A program made the position numbers and the translations under genes. A stretch of 64,000 nt of DNA from positions 1 to 64,000 of the forward strand of contig NZ_ASCA01000006.1 of assembly GCF_002760245.1 (NCBI RefSeq). The letters run 5' to 3'. The DNA comes from Streptococcus suis YS161 (lineage in GTDB: Bacteria > Bacillota > Bacilli > Lactobacillales > Streptococcaceae). A model generated the notes under the pieces. It saw only the letters and a program-made list of their open reading frames with translations, made no database searches and was not told the DNA's origin. The stretch's first letter is position 1, and each line of letters opens with the position of its first letter. Of this stretch, positions 56,122 through 63,826 are shown piece after piece.

Positions 56122-57042
56122 CTATAAGCCTTGTCCGTCGTTAATGCGTTGGACAATCTTATTGACTGCAATCAGCAGGATAATATTGATAAGTGCGTTA
56201 AATAAGCCAACCGCTGTTGAATAAGAGTAGTCACCTGACACCAAACCGATTTTATAGACATAGGTTGAAATGATTTCAGAACTGGTTAGGTTGAGGGAGG
56301 TCTGCATCAGGAAGGCTTTTTCGTAACCAACGTTCATGATGCCCCCAGCTGCTAAGATAAACTGAATGACCATGACTGGTTTTAATGCAGGCAAGTCAAT
56401 ATGCCAGATACGTTGGAAAATATTTGCACCGTCTAGCTTAGCCGCTTCAATCAAGGCTGGATCAACATTGACCAAGGTAGCCGTGTAGAGAGTTGATGCC
56501 CAGCCCATTCCCTGCCAGATACCACTTAAGATATAGAGCGGTCTGAAGAAGTCTGGGTCTGTCAGGAAGTTGGCTTCAATACCAAATAGACCAAGGATTG
56601 AGTTGACTGGTCCTCCTACTGAGAAGAAGAGGAAAATCATACCGACGATGACAACGACTGAGATAAAGTTTGGAGCATACAGTACCAATTGAATCCGTTT
56701 TTTAGCCTTATCGCTCAATAATTGATTGAGCATGATGGCCAAAATAATTGGTGGAAGAAATCCTAAGAGCAGACCGTAGACACTCAATTTCAAGGTGTTG
56801 GCAAGTAAGGTGCCGAAATTTGGAGAAGAGAGAAACTTGGTAAACTCTTCAAACCCAATCCACTCGCTACCAAGCACCCCTTTTAAGGGATTGTAGTCTT
56901 TAAAGGCAATCAGTACTCCGTACATAGGAATGTAACGGAAGATGAAAGTCAAGACCAAGCCTGGTAGTAACATCAGTAACAAGAGTTTCTGTTGCTTGAT
57001 TCTATCGAATAGACTAGCTTGTTGCAGTTTTGATGTTTTCAT
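56122..57042 (-). CDS. susT1: Sucrose ABC transporter permease 1
   Basis: 306 aa, six TM helices, LplB-type permease. The EAA loop is DPALIEAAKLDGANIFQRIWHIDLPALKP. It is the first gene of the transport operon. A LacI-type operator lies only 13 bp upstream of the start codon and a second one 66 bp upstream. The 9 bp spacer to susT2 supports co-transcription. Confidence 0.92.
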   Translation of the reverse strand: MKTSKLQQASLFDRIKQQKLLLLMLLPGLVLTFIFRYIPMYGVLIAFKDYNPLKGVLGSEWIGFEEFTKFLSSPNFGTLLANTLKLSVYGLLLGFLPPIILAIMLNQLLSDKAKKRIQLVLYAPNFISVVVIVGMIFLFFSVGGPVNSILGLFGIEANFLTDPDFFRPLYILSGIWQGMGWASTLYTATLVNVDPALIEAAKLDGANIFQRIWHIDLPALKPVMVIQFILAAGGIMNVGYEKAFLMQTSLNLTSSEIISTYVYKIGLVSGDYSYSTAVGLFNALINIILLIAVNKIVQRINDGQGL

Positions 57043-57054
57043 AAGAACTCCTTT

Positions 57055-57068
57055 TTGAAACGTTTCAA
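57055..57068. promoter_or_regulatory. SusR/LacI-type operator, proximal to susT1
   Basis: TTGAAACGTTTCAA, a perfect palindrome next to the susT1 ribosome binding site. Binding here would block the promoter or transcription start. Confidence 0.85.
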
Positions 57069-57108
57069 ATTTATTGATTTTAGAAAGAGGTCTAACCCTC
57101 CGTTTTTT

Positions 57109-57120
57109 TGAAACGTTTCA
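57109..57120. promoter_or_regulatory. SusR/LacI-type operator, distal to susT1
   Basis: TGAAACGTTTCA, 53 bp (five helical turns) centre to centre from the proximal site. That spacing would allow cooperative binding. Confidence 0.85.
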
Positions 57121-57200
57121 TTTTTCTTGTAAAAATAAAACCAACTGTTTATTGATGATTTTATTTTATCATTGTAACCGTTTTCTGTCAATCCCTATTT

Positions 57201-58187
57201 TTAATTTTTTGTCGTTTTTCCTTCAAGATAGGAAATCGGTAGAATGACTTGTAGGAGGCGCTCTCTTTTCTCAATAATATCAATTAGACAGGCAACGGCT
57301 TCCTGAGCCATAGACTCCAAAGGTTGACGAATGGTGGAAAGTTCTAAAGAGCGTTCACTTGCCAACTGAATACCATCATAGCCGATCACCTGCACATCTT
57401 CTGGAACCCGTCGTCCCAGTTTTTCCAAGACAGCAAGAGTATCTAGGGCTACAAAATCATTGATGGTGAAAATGGCGTCAACCTGTGGATTTTTAAGCAA
57501 AAAGGCTTCGACTTGATCGACAAAGTCATCATATGGCTCTTCCAAGTCCAAGATCTGACAAGGAAAACCTGCCTCTACAATCCGCTTTTCAAAATACAAT
57601 CTGCGCTTCTTGGTTTCATTGATAGTTTTATTGTGCCCACCGATAAAGGCAAAATGTCGACCTCCTTTTGCAATCAAGGTATCCGCTACCAGTTCCGCAC
57701 CAGCTTGGTTGTCCGAGCTGACACAAGGGATAGCCTTGTTTTCATAGGTGCGGTCGATACTGACGAATGGGATGTTAGAAGATAAGTAATCCTCGATTGG
57801 ACTGTAGGTAATGGCAATAATTCCGTCAACCTTATTTTGCTGGAGCATGGTTAGGTAGTCCAGTTCGCGCTTGGGGCCTGAGATATTACAGAGCAAGAGC
57901 TTGTAGTTTTTCTTGCTCAGGGCTACTTCGACATGGTAGGCAAACTCTCCAAAAAATGGATGCCAGACTGTCGGAATAATCAAGGCAATGGTTTCCGTCC
58001 TGTTCTTTTTCATCCCACGGGCATAAACATCTGGGATGTAATTTAATTCCTGAATGGCAGCCTGAACTTTTTCAAGTGTGCTTTCCTTAATACCTGGTTC
58101 CTTATTAATAACTCGAGAAACCGTACCAACACTGACCCCTGCAACTCGAGCTACATCTTTCATGGTGATTGATTTTTGATCTTCCAT
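57201..58187 (-). CDS. susR: LacI family sucrose regulator
   Basis: 328 aa. The N-terminal helix-turn-helix ITMKDVARVAGVSVGTVSRVIN is followed by a periplasmic-binding-like sensor domain (NKVDGIIAITYSP, DAIFTINDFVALDTLAVLE, STIRQPLESMAQEAV). ATG 58187 follows AAAGGGG. Operators lie both before its own gene and before susT1, so it should repress both and be released by a sucrose-type ligand. It has its own promoter in the same direction as the transport operon. Confidence 0.92.
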   Translation of the reverse strand: MEDQKSITMKDVARVAGVSVGTVSRVINKEPGIKESTLEKVQAAIQELNYIPDVYARGMKKNRTETIALIIPTVWHPFFGEFAYHVEVALSKKNYKLLLCNISGPKRELDYLTMLQQNKVDGIIAITYSPIEDYLSSNIPFVSIDRTYENKAIPCVSSDNQAGAELVADTLIAKGGRHFAFIGGHNKTINETKKRRLYFEKRIVEAGFPCQILDLEEPYDDFVDQVEAFLLKNPQVDAIFTINDFVALDTLAVLEKLGRRVPEDVQVIGYDGIQLASERSLELSTIRQPLESMAQEAVACLIDIIEKRERLLQVILPISYLEGKTTKN

Positions 58188-58203
58188 TGTTTACCCCTTT
58201 CTT

Positions 58204-58217
58204 TTGAAACGTTTCAA
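58204..58217. promoter_or_regulatory. SusR/LacI-type operator upstream of susR
   Basis: TTGAAACGTTTCAA, 16 bp before the susR start codon. It is identical to the proximal susT1 site, which points to autoregulation. CcpA (cre) binding is an alternative reading of the same sequence. Confidence 0.8.
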
Positions 58218-58280
58218 TAATTTACACTAGAATATCATTGATAGCGTTTTCTGTCAAGAAAAATTGACTTGTTAGCACAT

Positions 58281-58322
58281 AAAAACACCCAAAAAGCTAG
58301 AATGATTCTAACTTTTAGGTGC
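58281..58322 (-). terminator. Terminator of the VOC/SAP-like operon
   Basis: CACCtAAAAGtTAGAA-tca-TTCTAgCTTTTtgGGTG, then TTTTT on the minus strand, about 20 bases past the stop at 58344. Confidence 0.85.
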
Positions 58323-58343
58323 CGTTTAAAAATCTTTTCTATT

Positions 58344-58889
58344 TTATTTGTACATCTTCTTCATTGGGTGTTTTGCAAGCACTTCTGGGTGATTATCGAG
58401 TGTAGCTCTGCCTTTTTCCGTCAGGGCATAACCTCGGACGGTAAAGTATGGAGCTAACTTTTCTTCCGTCAAGTTATCCTTGAGGGCAGTGTCGAGGTCT
58501 GCCGCCTTCATCTTGGACAGGCCTGTCACACCCTCTGCTTTGAGGATATTTTTCTTAGCAGTGGAGGTGATGTGGTCCAGCGAATCAAATGCTGACTCCA
58601 CATAGACATAACCGTCTGCGATCAACTGCTCCATGTGAGCAGGACCATTGATGCCATACATATACTCGAAATATTTTGAGTAGGGTGTCGTCGTTTCAAA
58701 AGAACCCAGGCTAATCCGCCATAGCAAAATAATATCTCCCGGCAAAATTCCTTCTTCTAGCCGAACCATATTGCGTTTGGGAACAGGCTTGGCTTCTAAG
58801 AGCCAGGTCGCTAGGTCACGCTCGGGGGAGATATAGGGTTTGACCTCGTGGGCTTTATACATTTCTTCAACACGATTCTGGAGTGACAT
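58344..58889 (-). CDS. Conserved hypothetical protein with a SAP-like helix-loop-helix
   Basis: 181 aa, soluble. The first half (MVRLEEGILPGDIILLWRISLGSF) is of unknown fold. Residues of about 115-145, KKNILKAEGVTGLSKMKAADLDTALKDNL, resemble a SAP motif, a small nucleic-acid-binding element in which a transcript or DNA is gripped by two helices. The C-terminus contains YALTEKGRATLDNHPEVL, similar to a winged-helix end. ATG 58889 directly follows the TAA of the VOC gene, so translation is coupled. DNA binding is only a guess. Confidence 0.7.
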   Translation of the reverse strand: MSLQNRVEEMYKAHEVKPYISPERDLATWLLEAKPVPKRNMVRLEEGILPGDIILLWRISLGSFETTTPYSKYFEYMYGINGPAHMEQLIADGYVYVESAFDSLDHITSTAKKNILKAEGVTGLSKMKAADLDTALKDNLTEEKLAPYFTVRGYALTEKGRATLDNHPEVLAKHPMKKMYK

Positions 58890-59267
58890 TTACTTTACCT
58901 CACGAATTGCGTAATAATTTCCATCATTGTCTGCAAAGCTAATTACCTTCATGAAACCAAGGTCCATGACTGGATTCGTTGTGACACCACGTTCAACAAG
59001 TTCTTCGTAAGTTTTGGCTACATCTACTGATGTCATTAAGATTGATGGTGTACCTAAGTTTAATTCTGGCTCCATTTCAGCAACCTCTGCCTTATCATGA
59101 AGTACAAATTGTACCTCACTATCTGATTTAGGTGCAATAATGTAAGAAGTTTGGGGGCCTTGCACTTGTTTTTCTACACGTTCAAATCCCATTTTCTCTT
59201 TCCAAAATTGAGCTGAAGCCTCAATATCATTCACATATAACATAACTTGTCCGATTGATTGAATCAT
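58890..59267 (-). CDS. VOC family protein
   Basis: 125 aa glyoxalase-like domain: MIQSIGQVMLYVNDIEASAQFWKEKMGF, then EVQFVLHDKAEVAEMEP and a C-terminal SFADNDGNYYAIREVK. Metal-ligand His residues are partly replaced at the start (QVMLYV), so it may bind rather than convert its ligand, as bleomycin-resistance-type proteins do. ATG 59267 follows AAAGAGG; the longer frame crosses the promoter and operator and is rejected. First gene of a two-gene operon. Confidence 0.88.
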   Translation of the reverse strand: MIQSIGQVMLYVNDIEASAQFWKEKMGFERVEKQVQGPQTSYIIAPKSDSEVQFVLHDKAEVAEMEPELNLGTPSILMTSVDVAKTYEELVERGVTTNPVMDLGFMKVISFADNDGNYYAIREVK

Positions 59268-59291
59268 CTTAAATACCTCTTTTGCGTTGTA

Positions 59292-59304
59292 CGAACATGT
59301 GTTC
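59292..59304. promoter_or_regulatory. SOS-box-like palindrome in the VOC promoter
   Basis: CGAACATGTGTTC, which fits the Gram-positive LexA/DinR consensus CGAACRNRYGTTC at every position. It lies 5 bp downstream of the -10 box, at the expected transcription start. Confidence 0.5.
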
Positions 59305-59309
59305 AAACC

Positions 59310-59338
59310 ATTATACACTAGATAGAGATATTCTCCAA
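59310..59338 (-). promoter_or_regulatory. Promoter of the VOC/SAP-like operon
   Basis: TTGGAG (59338-59333), a 17 bp spacer and perfect TATAAT (59315-59310) on the minus strand. Confidence 0.75.
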
Positions 59339-59351
59339 AGAAAAACGACTC

Positions 59352-59708
59352 TTAGAGCCGTTCAAAACCTAGGAAACGAGTCCCCTGAAAATGCAGGGTG
59401 CCTACATCTCCCTCTGCCAAGAGGGCATACTCGTCCGAGCGTACACGGAACTCCTGCCGTCTTCCCTCCCATTCAAACGTTACATAATAATTGGTTCGTG
59501 CTACTTCGTTACCAAAAACATGAGTTCGTTTTGAGACAAGCTTGGCCCTGTAGGATTCTTTTGGGGCCTGATTGTTATGGTGCCATTCCATAAAATTTTT
59601 AATAATATGGAAACAAACCGTCGCTAATATGATCGCGGAAAAACTGTAGAAAAGGACCGTATGCCATACTAGGCTTCCATCTGGGGCAAACAAGTTCTCA
59701 AACATCAT
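59352..59708 (-). CDS. DUF2500 family membrane-anchored protein
   Basis: 118 aa. One TM helix at about residues 18-38, followed by a soluble beta-rich domain of the DUF2500 type (YRAKLVSKRTHVFGNE, TNYYVTFEWEGRRQEFRV, GDVGTLHFQGTRFLGFERL). Function unknown. Two adjacent ATG codons (59708, 59705) follow AAAAGGAG. It is transcribed toward the VOC operon on the same strand. Confidence 0.82.
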   Translation of the reverse strand: MMFENLFAPDGSLVWHTVLFYSFSAIILATVCFHIIKNFMEWHHNNQAPKESYRAKLVSKRTHVFGNEVARTNYYVTFEWEGRRQEFRVRSDEYALLAEGDVGTLHFQGTRFLGFERL

Positions 59709-59783
59709 TATTCTCCTTTTTACATTTGTAAATATAGTATATCATATTGTTGAATTGGATACACTTTTTATACTAGATAAAAA

Positions 59784-59812
59784 TTGAAAAAATCCATATT
59801 TCATGGTAGAAT
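59784..59812 (+). promoter_or_regulatory. Promoter of slrA
   Basis: TTGAAA at 59784-59789, a 17 bp spacer ending in TGG, and TAGAAT at 59807-59812, an extended -10 promoter 36 bases before the start codon. Confidence 0.7.
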
Positions 59813-59848
59813 GAGCATAATTTTGAACAAGACAAGAAAGGAATTTCA

Positions 59849-60652
59849 ATGAAAAAAATACTAGCTCTTGCTCTAGCATCGAGCATCTTGCTAACTGCCT
59901 GCACAAACAACTCGACAGCTAACAGCCCATCTTCTACAGCGTCTAGCTCTAGTTCAAGCTCGACTACGACAGCTGATACAACTGCTTCTAGCCAATATGC
60001 CAAAGATTTGGCATACGCCATTAACAATCCCAGAGCTACATTCCCCCAACTTTCCAATGAAATTGGTGAAAATGAGGCTGCTGTTAAAATAAAAACAACC
60101 GAAGGCGACATCACTATAAAACTCTTCCCCGAGCAAGCACCACTAACTGTAGAAAACTTTCTGACTCATGCGAAGGAAGGATACTATAATGGAACGATCT
60201 TCCATCGTGTCATTAAGGATTTCATGATTCAAGGTGGCGATCCTCTTGGAAATGGTACTGGTGGAGAGTCTATCTGGGCCGGAAAAGATACTACTATCGA
60301 TGCTGGGAATGGTTTTAAAGACGAGATTTCAGCTTTCCTTTATAACATTCGTGGCTCACTTTCTATGGCAAACGCTGGCGCGGGAACAAATGGAAGTCAG
60401 TTTTTCATCAATCAAAATACAACAGACATGTCTAGCCAACTCTCTAGTTCTAGCTATCCTGGTAAAATCATTGACGCTTATAAAAACGGAGGCAATCCAA
60501 ACTTAGATGGCAAGCATACCGTATTTGGTCAAGTCATTGAAGGGATGGACGTCGTAGATAAAATTGCTTCAGTCGAAACAGACAATAGCGATAAACCTAA
60601 AACAGATGTAAAAATTGAGTCTATTGAAATTCTGAAAGATTACGTAAAATAG
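59849..60652 (+). CDS. slrA: Cyclophilin-type peptidyl-prolyl isomerase lipoprotein
   Basis: 267 aa. Signal peptide with lipobox LLTAC at about residue 18, then a Ser/Thr-rich spacer (about 22-50) and a cyclophilin domain: [51 protein letters not shown] and [19 protein letters not shown]. The usual catalytic Arg (FHRV) and Phe-Met-Gln segment are present. It folds secreted proteins at the cell surface. Pneumococcal SlrA is the nearest known relative. AGAAAGGA precedes the ATG. Confidence 0.92.
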   Translation: MKKILALALASSILLTACTNNSTANSPSSTASSSSSSSTTTADTTASSQYAKDLAYAINNPRATFPQLSNEIGENEAAVKIKTTEGDITIKLFPEQAPLTVENFLTHAKEGYYNGTIFHRVIKDFMIQGGDPLGNGTGGESIWAGKDTTIDAGNGFKDEISAFLYNIRGSLSMANAGAGTNGSQFFINQNTTDMSSQLSSSSYPGKIIDAYKNGGNPNLDGKHTVFGQVIEGMDVVDKIASVETDNSDKPKTDVKIESIEILKDYVK

Positions 60653-61013
60653 TATACTAGCTAGACATAGAACGCCATCATCACACTAAAAAGCAATGGA
60701 CGAAAGTCAAGTGATATTGAAGCTTCCATCAATTAGTGGTTATCTCAAGTCCTCAATCCTCTCTCTAAGACGATAACCTTTGATTGTGGGAAAGAATTCT
60801 CTACCTGAATACCTATTTCGAATGTACATGACTTTAATATTTTCTTTACAGACCAAGGCTTTCCCTGGGAAATGAGGTCTCAATGAACATTCAAATGACC
60901 TTTCAAGGCGAAACAGAGGATTTTCTAGGAATTATCAAACACATTACCAAGTCTTTCTCAGCTACTTAAAAAGTCTAACCTGATTTGATAATTCAGTTAT
61001 TTATAATAAATAA
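60653..61013. other. Gene-free stretch with possible gene relics
   Basis: No full gene. A minus-strand frame ending near 60735 reads about 30 codons with the pattern YIRNRYSGREFFPTIKGY and lacks a start. On the plus strand ATG 60883 opens a 28-codon frame (MNIQMTFQGETEDFLGI) preceded by only a weak AATGAGG site. Both look like remnants of a decayed gene, but I cannot name it. A TATAAT at 61002-61007 could start the RNA described next. Confidence 0.4.
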
Positions 61014-61207
61014 TTAAAGGAGCGGGAACGAAATTGACTGCTCAATAAAGAGTTCGTCAACAAGCCTTTATTTCAAGTAGTTGAGCTGAAATAGTTCACT
61101 GAACTGTTTCACTCCCTCAGACTGTTAAAGCTAATCAACCACTACGATGAGATGTTGACGCGAATTCTAAGAAGCGAGGTTGGACTTATGTCCAGCCTCT
61201 TTTTTGT
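61014..61207 (+). ncRNA. Structured RNA candidate ending in an intrinsic terminator
   Basis: About 194 nt with nested pairing. Outer stem: CGTCAACA (61055-61062) with TGTTGACG (61153-61160), extended by AGAGTT (61049-61054) with AATTCT across a 2-base bulge. Middle stem: GTAG and TTGA (61077-61084) with TCAA and CTAC (61135-61145) around a 3-base bulge. Inner hairpin: GAAATAGTTC-act-GAACTGTTTC. A perfect TATAAT ends 6 bases upstream. No plus-strand gene follows, since the next gene converges, so it is either a stand-alone small RNA or a mobile structured repeat. Confidence 0.55.
61175..61206 (+). terminator. Terminator of the structured RNA candidate
   Basis: GAGGtTGGAC-ttat-GTCCAGCCTC followed by TTTTTT, a textbook intrinsic terminator on the plus strand. 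Confidence 0.85.
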
Positions 61208-61224
61208 ATTTTCAAATTTCTCAA

Positions 61225-61755
61225 TTACTTTCTACCGTATAACCTTTTACATACCTGATAAAGAATAGGTACAGCAATGATGGTCGTAATTGCAGTGCCA
61301 TAGGTTCCTAAGATTCTACCCAAAGCTGCGAGGAAGGAAGCTGAGAAGGTTAACCCTCCGACAAAACTTCCCGTTAATGTATACTTCAATAGGTTCAAGA
61401 TAATTTTTGTAATTGCCGCAACAATTCCAACCAAAATAATATTGGTTAAGCGATCATTTTCCTTGAGGAATTTCTCGTAAAACAAATGCAAAATGAAGCA
61501 GACGATGAGCGATTCTAAAATGGTAATCCAAGCGACTGAAGCATAACCAGATAGTAAATCAAAGATGCCTAGACCAAGTGACGCCGCCGCAGCTCCTTTT
61601 TTGGCACCAAAGATTAGTACTCCTACCACCACCAGAGCATTGCCTAAATGGACAAATTGACTCCCAAAAGGAATACGAATAAAGAAGACAACCACACAAA
61701 TAAGGGCTGCAAATAGGCTAATTTCTGTTAATTGACGCAATTGATTCTGTTTCAT
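61225..61755 (-). CDS. ECF transporter S component, probably for vitamin B6
   Basis: 176 aa, six hydrophobic helices. ISLFAALICVVVFFIRIPFGSQFVHLGNALVVVG and the short-side-chain motif AAAASLGLGIFDLLSGYA are typical of group II ECF S components. Its start overlaps the kinase stop (ATGA), so it is co-translated with a pyridoxal kinase-like gene. That context points to pyridoxine or pyridoxal as ligand (PdxU2-like). The energising EcfA/A'/T module must come from elsewhere in the genome. Confidence 0.82.
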   Translation of the reverse strand: MKQNQLRQLTEISLFAALICVVVFFIRIPFGSQFVHLGNALVVVGVLIFGAKKGAAAASLGLGIFDLLSGYASVAWITILESLIVCFILHLFYEKFLKENDRLTNIILVGIVAAITKIILNLLKYTLTGSFVGGLTFSASFLAALGRILGTYGTAITTIIAVPILYQVCKRLYGRK

Positions 61756-62600
61756 AATTTCTCCTTTAATGTTTGAAATGCTTGCTGTAATTCTGCTAAA
61801 AATGGTTCGAAGTAAATCCCAAATTTCAAGTCTCTATCCAAAGCAAGGGTACGCTCTAAACTCTTGTCGATAAAATCTAAAGCTAGAGGGATAGCTTGAT
61901 GGAGATTGATTTGTTGGATGGTTGCTACTGCCAACAAGATAGATAGAATGTCACCTGTTCCAAAGAAATTTGCTGGATATTTTTTAGACATATAGGTAGT
62001 TATTTCCCCTGTTTCCTGCTGAAAATAGGCTACACCTATTTGGCTATCATCAAAGGAAATCCCTGTCAGTACAATATCTGCGGATACCTGCTCTGCTAAA
62101 GCTTCCAGTAAGTCCTCAATAGCTGCCCTATCGTAGCAAGCTCCCAAATATTCCCTCCCTGTCAAAAAAGCTGCCTCTGTTACATTGGGGAGAATGAGCT
62201 TGGCCGACTGGATCAACTCTTTCATGGCTTCTACATAGGTAGATGTGAAACCTGAATACAACTTGCCTCCATCCCCCATGACCGGATCAACAATCAATGG
62301 TGTCTCTGTTTGTTTCGCATACATAGCCAATTGACTTAGTTGCTGAGGATTTCTACAGTAGCCAGACAAGATGCCTGCCAACTCCAAATTCAAGTTCTTC
62401 CACTGTTCAAAATAGGCTCGATTCAAGTCAGTCATATCTTCAACGACAACATCTGGAAAACCACCCGTATGAGAAGAAAGTAGTACCGTTGGTAAAAGAA
62501 TCGTTTCTACCTGACAGGCTGCTGCAATTGGGATGCTAGTGGCTAGGGCAACCTTACCCACACCAGGCAAATCATTTGCAAGCAATAATCGCTGAACCAT
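61752..62600 (-). CDS. pdxK: Pyridoxal/pyridoxine kinase (ribokinase-like)
   Basis: 282 aa. LLANDLPGVGKVALATSIPI is a PdxK-type start, PLIVDPVMGDGGKLYSGF the substrate loop and YPANFFGTGDILSILLAVA the C-terminal catalytic-Asp/anion-hole segment (GTGD). It phosphorylates B6 vitamers with ATP and traps what the adjacent ECF transporter imports. A ThiD or PdxY identity is the alternative; the DPVMGD-GKLY pattern favours pyridoxal kinase. First gene of the pair. Confidence 0.87.
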   Translation of the reverse strand: MVQRLLLANDLPGVGKVALATSIPIAAACQVETILLPTVLLSSHTGGFPDVVVEDMTDLNRAYFEQWKNLNLELAGILSGYCRNPQQLSQLAMYAKQTETPLIVDPVMGDGGKLYSGFTSTYVEAMKELIQSAKLILPNVTEAAFLTGREYLGACYDRAAIEDLLEALAEQVSADIVLTGISFDDSQIGVAYFQQETGEITTYMSKKYPANFFGTGDILSILLAVATIQQINLHQAIPLALDFIDKSLERTLALDRDLKFGIYFEPFLAELQQAFQTLKEKL

Positions 62601-62733
62601 AACAACCTCCTAAATTATTTTTCTTAAACAAAATTGTAAAGTATTTTCACGAGCTTTTCAATAACTCTTATCAGAAATTGTATGGGGACAGATGGCTGAA
62701 ACCTTACAACACCAGTCTCAAATCACTGCATAA

Positions 62734-62764
62734 GAAAAAACAGTAACAACTTTTTGCTACTGTC
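62734..62764 (-). terminator. Terminator of the macP-mtnN group
   Basis: ACAGTAgCAA-aaag-TTGtTACTGT then TTTTTTC on the minus strand, about 35 bases after the mtnN stop. Confidence 0.85.
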
Positions 62765-62797
62765 ATCCTATTTCAATGTATTGTTGTCAAAATCTGC

Positions 62798-63487
62798 TTA
62801 ATTTTTCTCCAGAAAGGCAATCAGGGTCTGGGCAGAACGTTCTCCTGCTTGAATGATAAATTCATCAAAGGTGATATTGGCATCTCCCTGAGCTGTGTCA
62901 CTCATGGCTCGGATAACCAAGAATGGCTTACCTGTATTGACAGCTGCTTGAGCGATAGCTGCTCCTTCCATCTCTACGGCAAGGACTTCTGGAAAATGAG
63001 TTTTGATTGTAGCGATTCTCTCCTGACCTGCGATAAAACTGTCACCTGTCACAATCAGACCCACATGGCTAATCATTTCCTGCTCTGCTAAAACGGTTCT
63101 TAGCTGTTCTAACAAGACTTGGTCCGCTGGATAATACAATTCCTGCCCTGCCATTTGCCCGTAAGCATAGCCGAAAGCCGTCACATCCACATCGTGGTAA
63201 GCCAATTGATTCGCTACAACCACATCACCGATGGCAATCCCTTCGGCAACAGCTCCTGCCGAACCTGTATTGACAATGACATCAACCGAAAAACGATCTG
63301 CCAAAACAGCCACGGACATAGCTGACATAACCTTACCGATACCTGACTGAACAAGAACGACTTCATGTTGACCGATTCGTCCCTGATAGTAAGTTCGACC
63401 CAAGACATCGGTTTCAGTTGCATCTTGTAGATGCTCGACCAAAATCTTTAATTCCTGAGGCATGGCTGCGATAATTCCAAATTTCAT
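62798..63487 (-). CDS. mtnN: 5'-methylthioadenosine/S-adenosylhomocysteine nucleosidase
   Basis: 229 aa. Cleaves MTA and SAH, and so feeds the activated methyl cycle and autoinducer-2 route with LuxS. KFGIIAAMPQELKIL, VNTGSAGAV, AVEMEGAAIAQAA and AMSDTAQGDANITFDEF contain the catalytic Glu and Asp residues. ATG 63487 is preceded by TAGGAGAAG, and the longer frame enters macP. It lies 8 bp after macP. Confidence 0.95.
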   Translation of the reverse strand: MKFGIIAAMPQELKILVEHLQDATETDVLGRTYYQGRIGQHEVVLVQSGIGKVMSAMSVAVLADRFSVDVIVNTGSAGAVAEGIAIGDVVVANQLAYHDVDVTAFGYAYGQMAGQELYYPADQVLLEQLRTVLAEQEMISHVGLIVTGDSFIAGQERIATIKTHFPEVLAVEMEGAAIAQAAVNTGKPFLVIRAMSDTAQGDANITFDEFIIQAGERSAQTLIAFLEKN

Positions 63488-63495
63488 CTCTTCTC

Positions 63496-63816
63496 CTAAA
63501 TAAATAATACTGCAATGATAAACATTATCAGTAAGATGATGGCCCAAAAAAGGATTTTGTTTACCTTACTGCGGAAAGCTTCTCGCTTGATGGTTTCGAT
63601 ACGGCGACTTTTTACTACAGTAGGTTTGACCGGGATTCGGATGGTTTGTCCCTCTTCATATCCCTGATAATCTTCTTCTAGATATGGATCGAATAGAGCA
63701 TCATCCATTGATATATCCTGGTTTGGACGATAGTGTCCAAACTGGCTAGATTGGTCGGAATACTGTTTCTTTTTCGCTTTCTCTAAAATTTCATCCGTCA
63801 ACAAGGGCTTGCCCAT
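63496..63816 (-). CDS. macP: MacP, regulator of class A PBP2a
   Basis: 106 aa. The N-terminus MGKPLLTDEILEKAKK matches pneumococcal MacP as I recall it. A polar region of about 80 residues containing Thr/Ser sites (StkP phosphorylates pneumococcal MacP) is followed by one C-terminal TM helix at about 86-106. The order NUDIX-macP-mtnN is as in S. pneumoniae. MacP activates PBP2a at the septum for peptidoglycan synthesis. Confidence 0.85.
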   Translation of the reverse strand: MGKPLLTDEILEKAKKKQYSDQSSQFGHYRPNQDISMDDALFDPYLEEDYQGYEEGQTIRIPVKPTVVKSRRIETIKREAFRSKVNKILFWAIILLIMFIIAVLFI

Positions 63817-63826
63817 TGCTAGTTTC

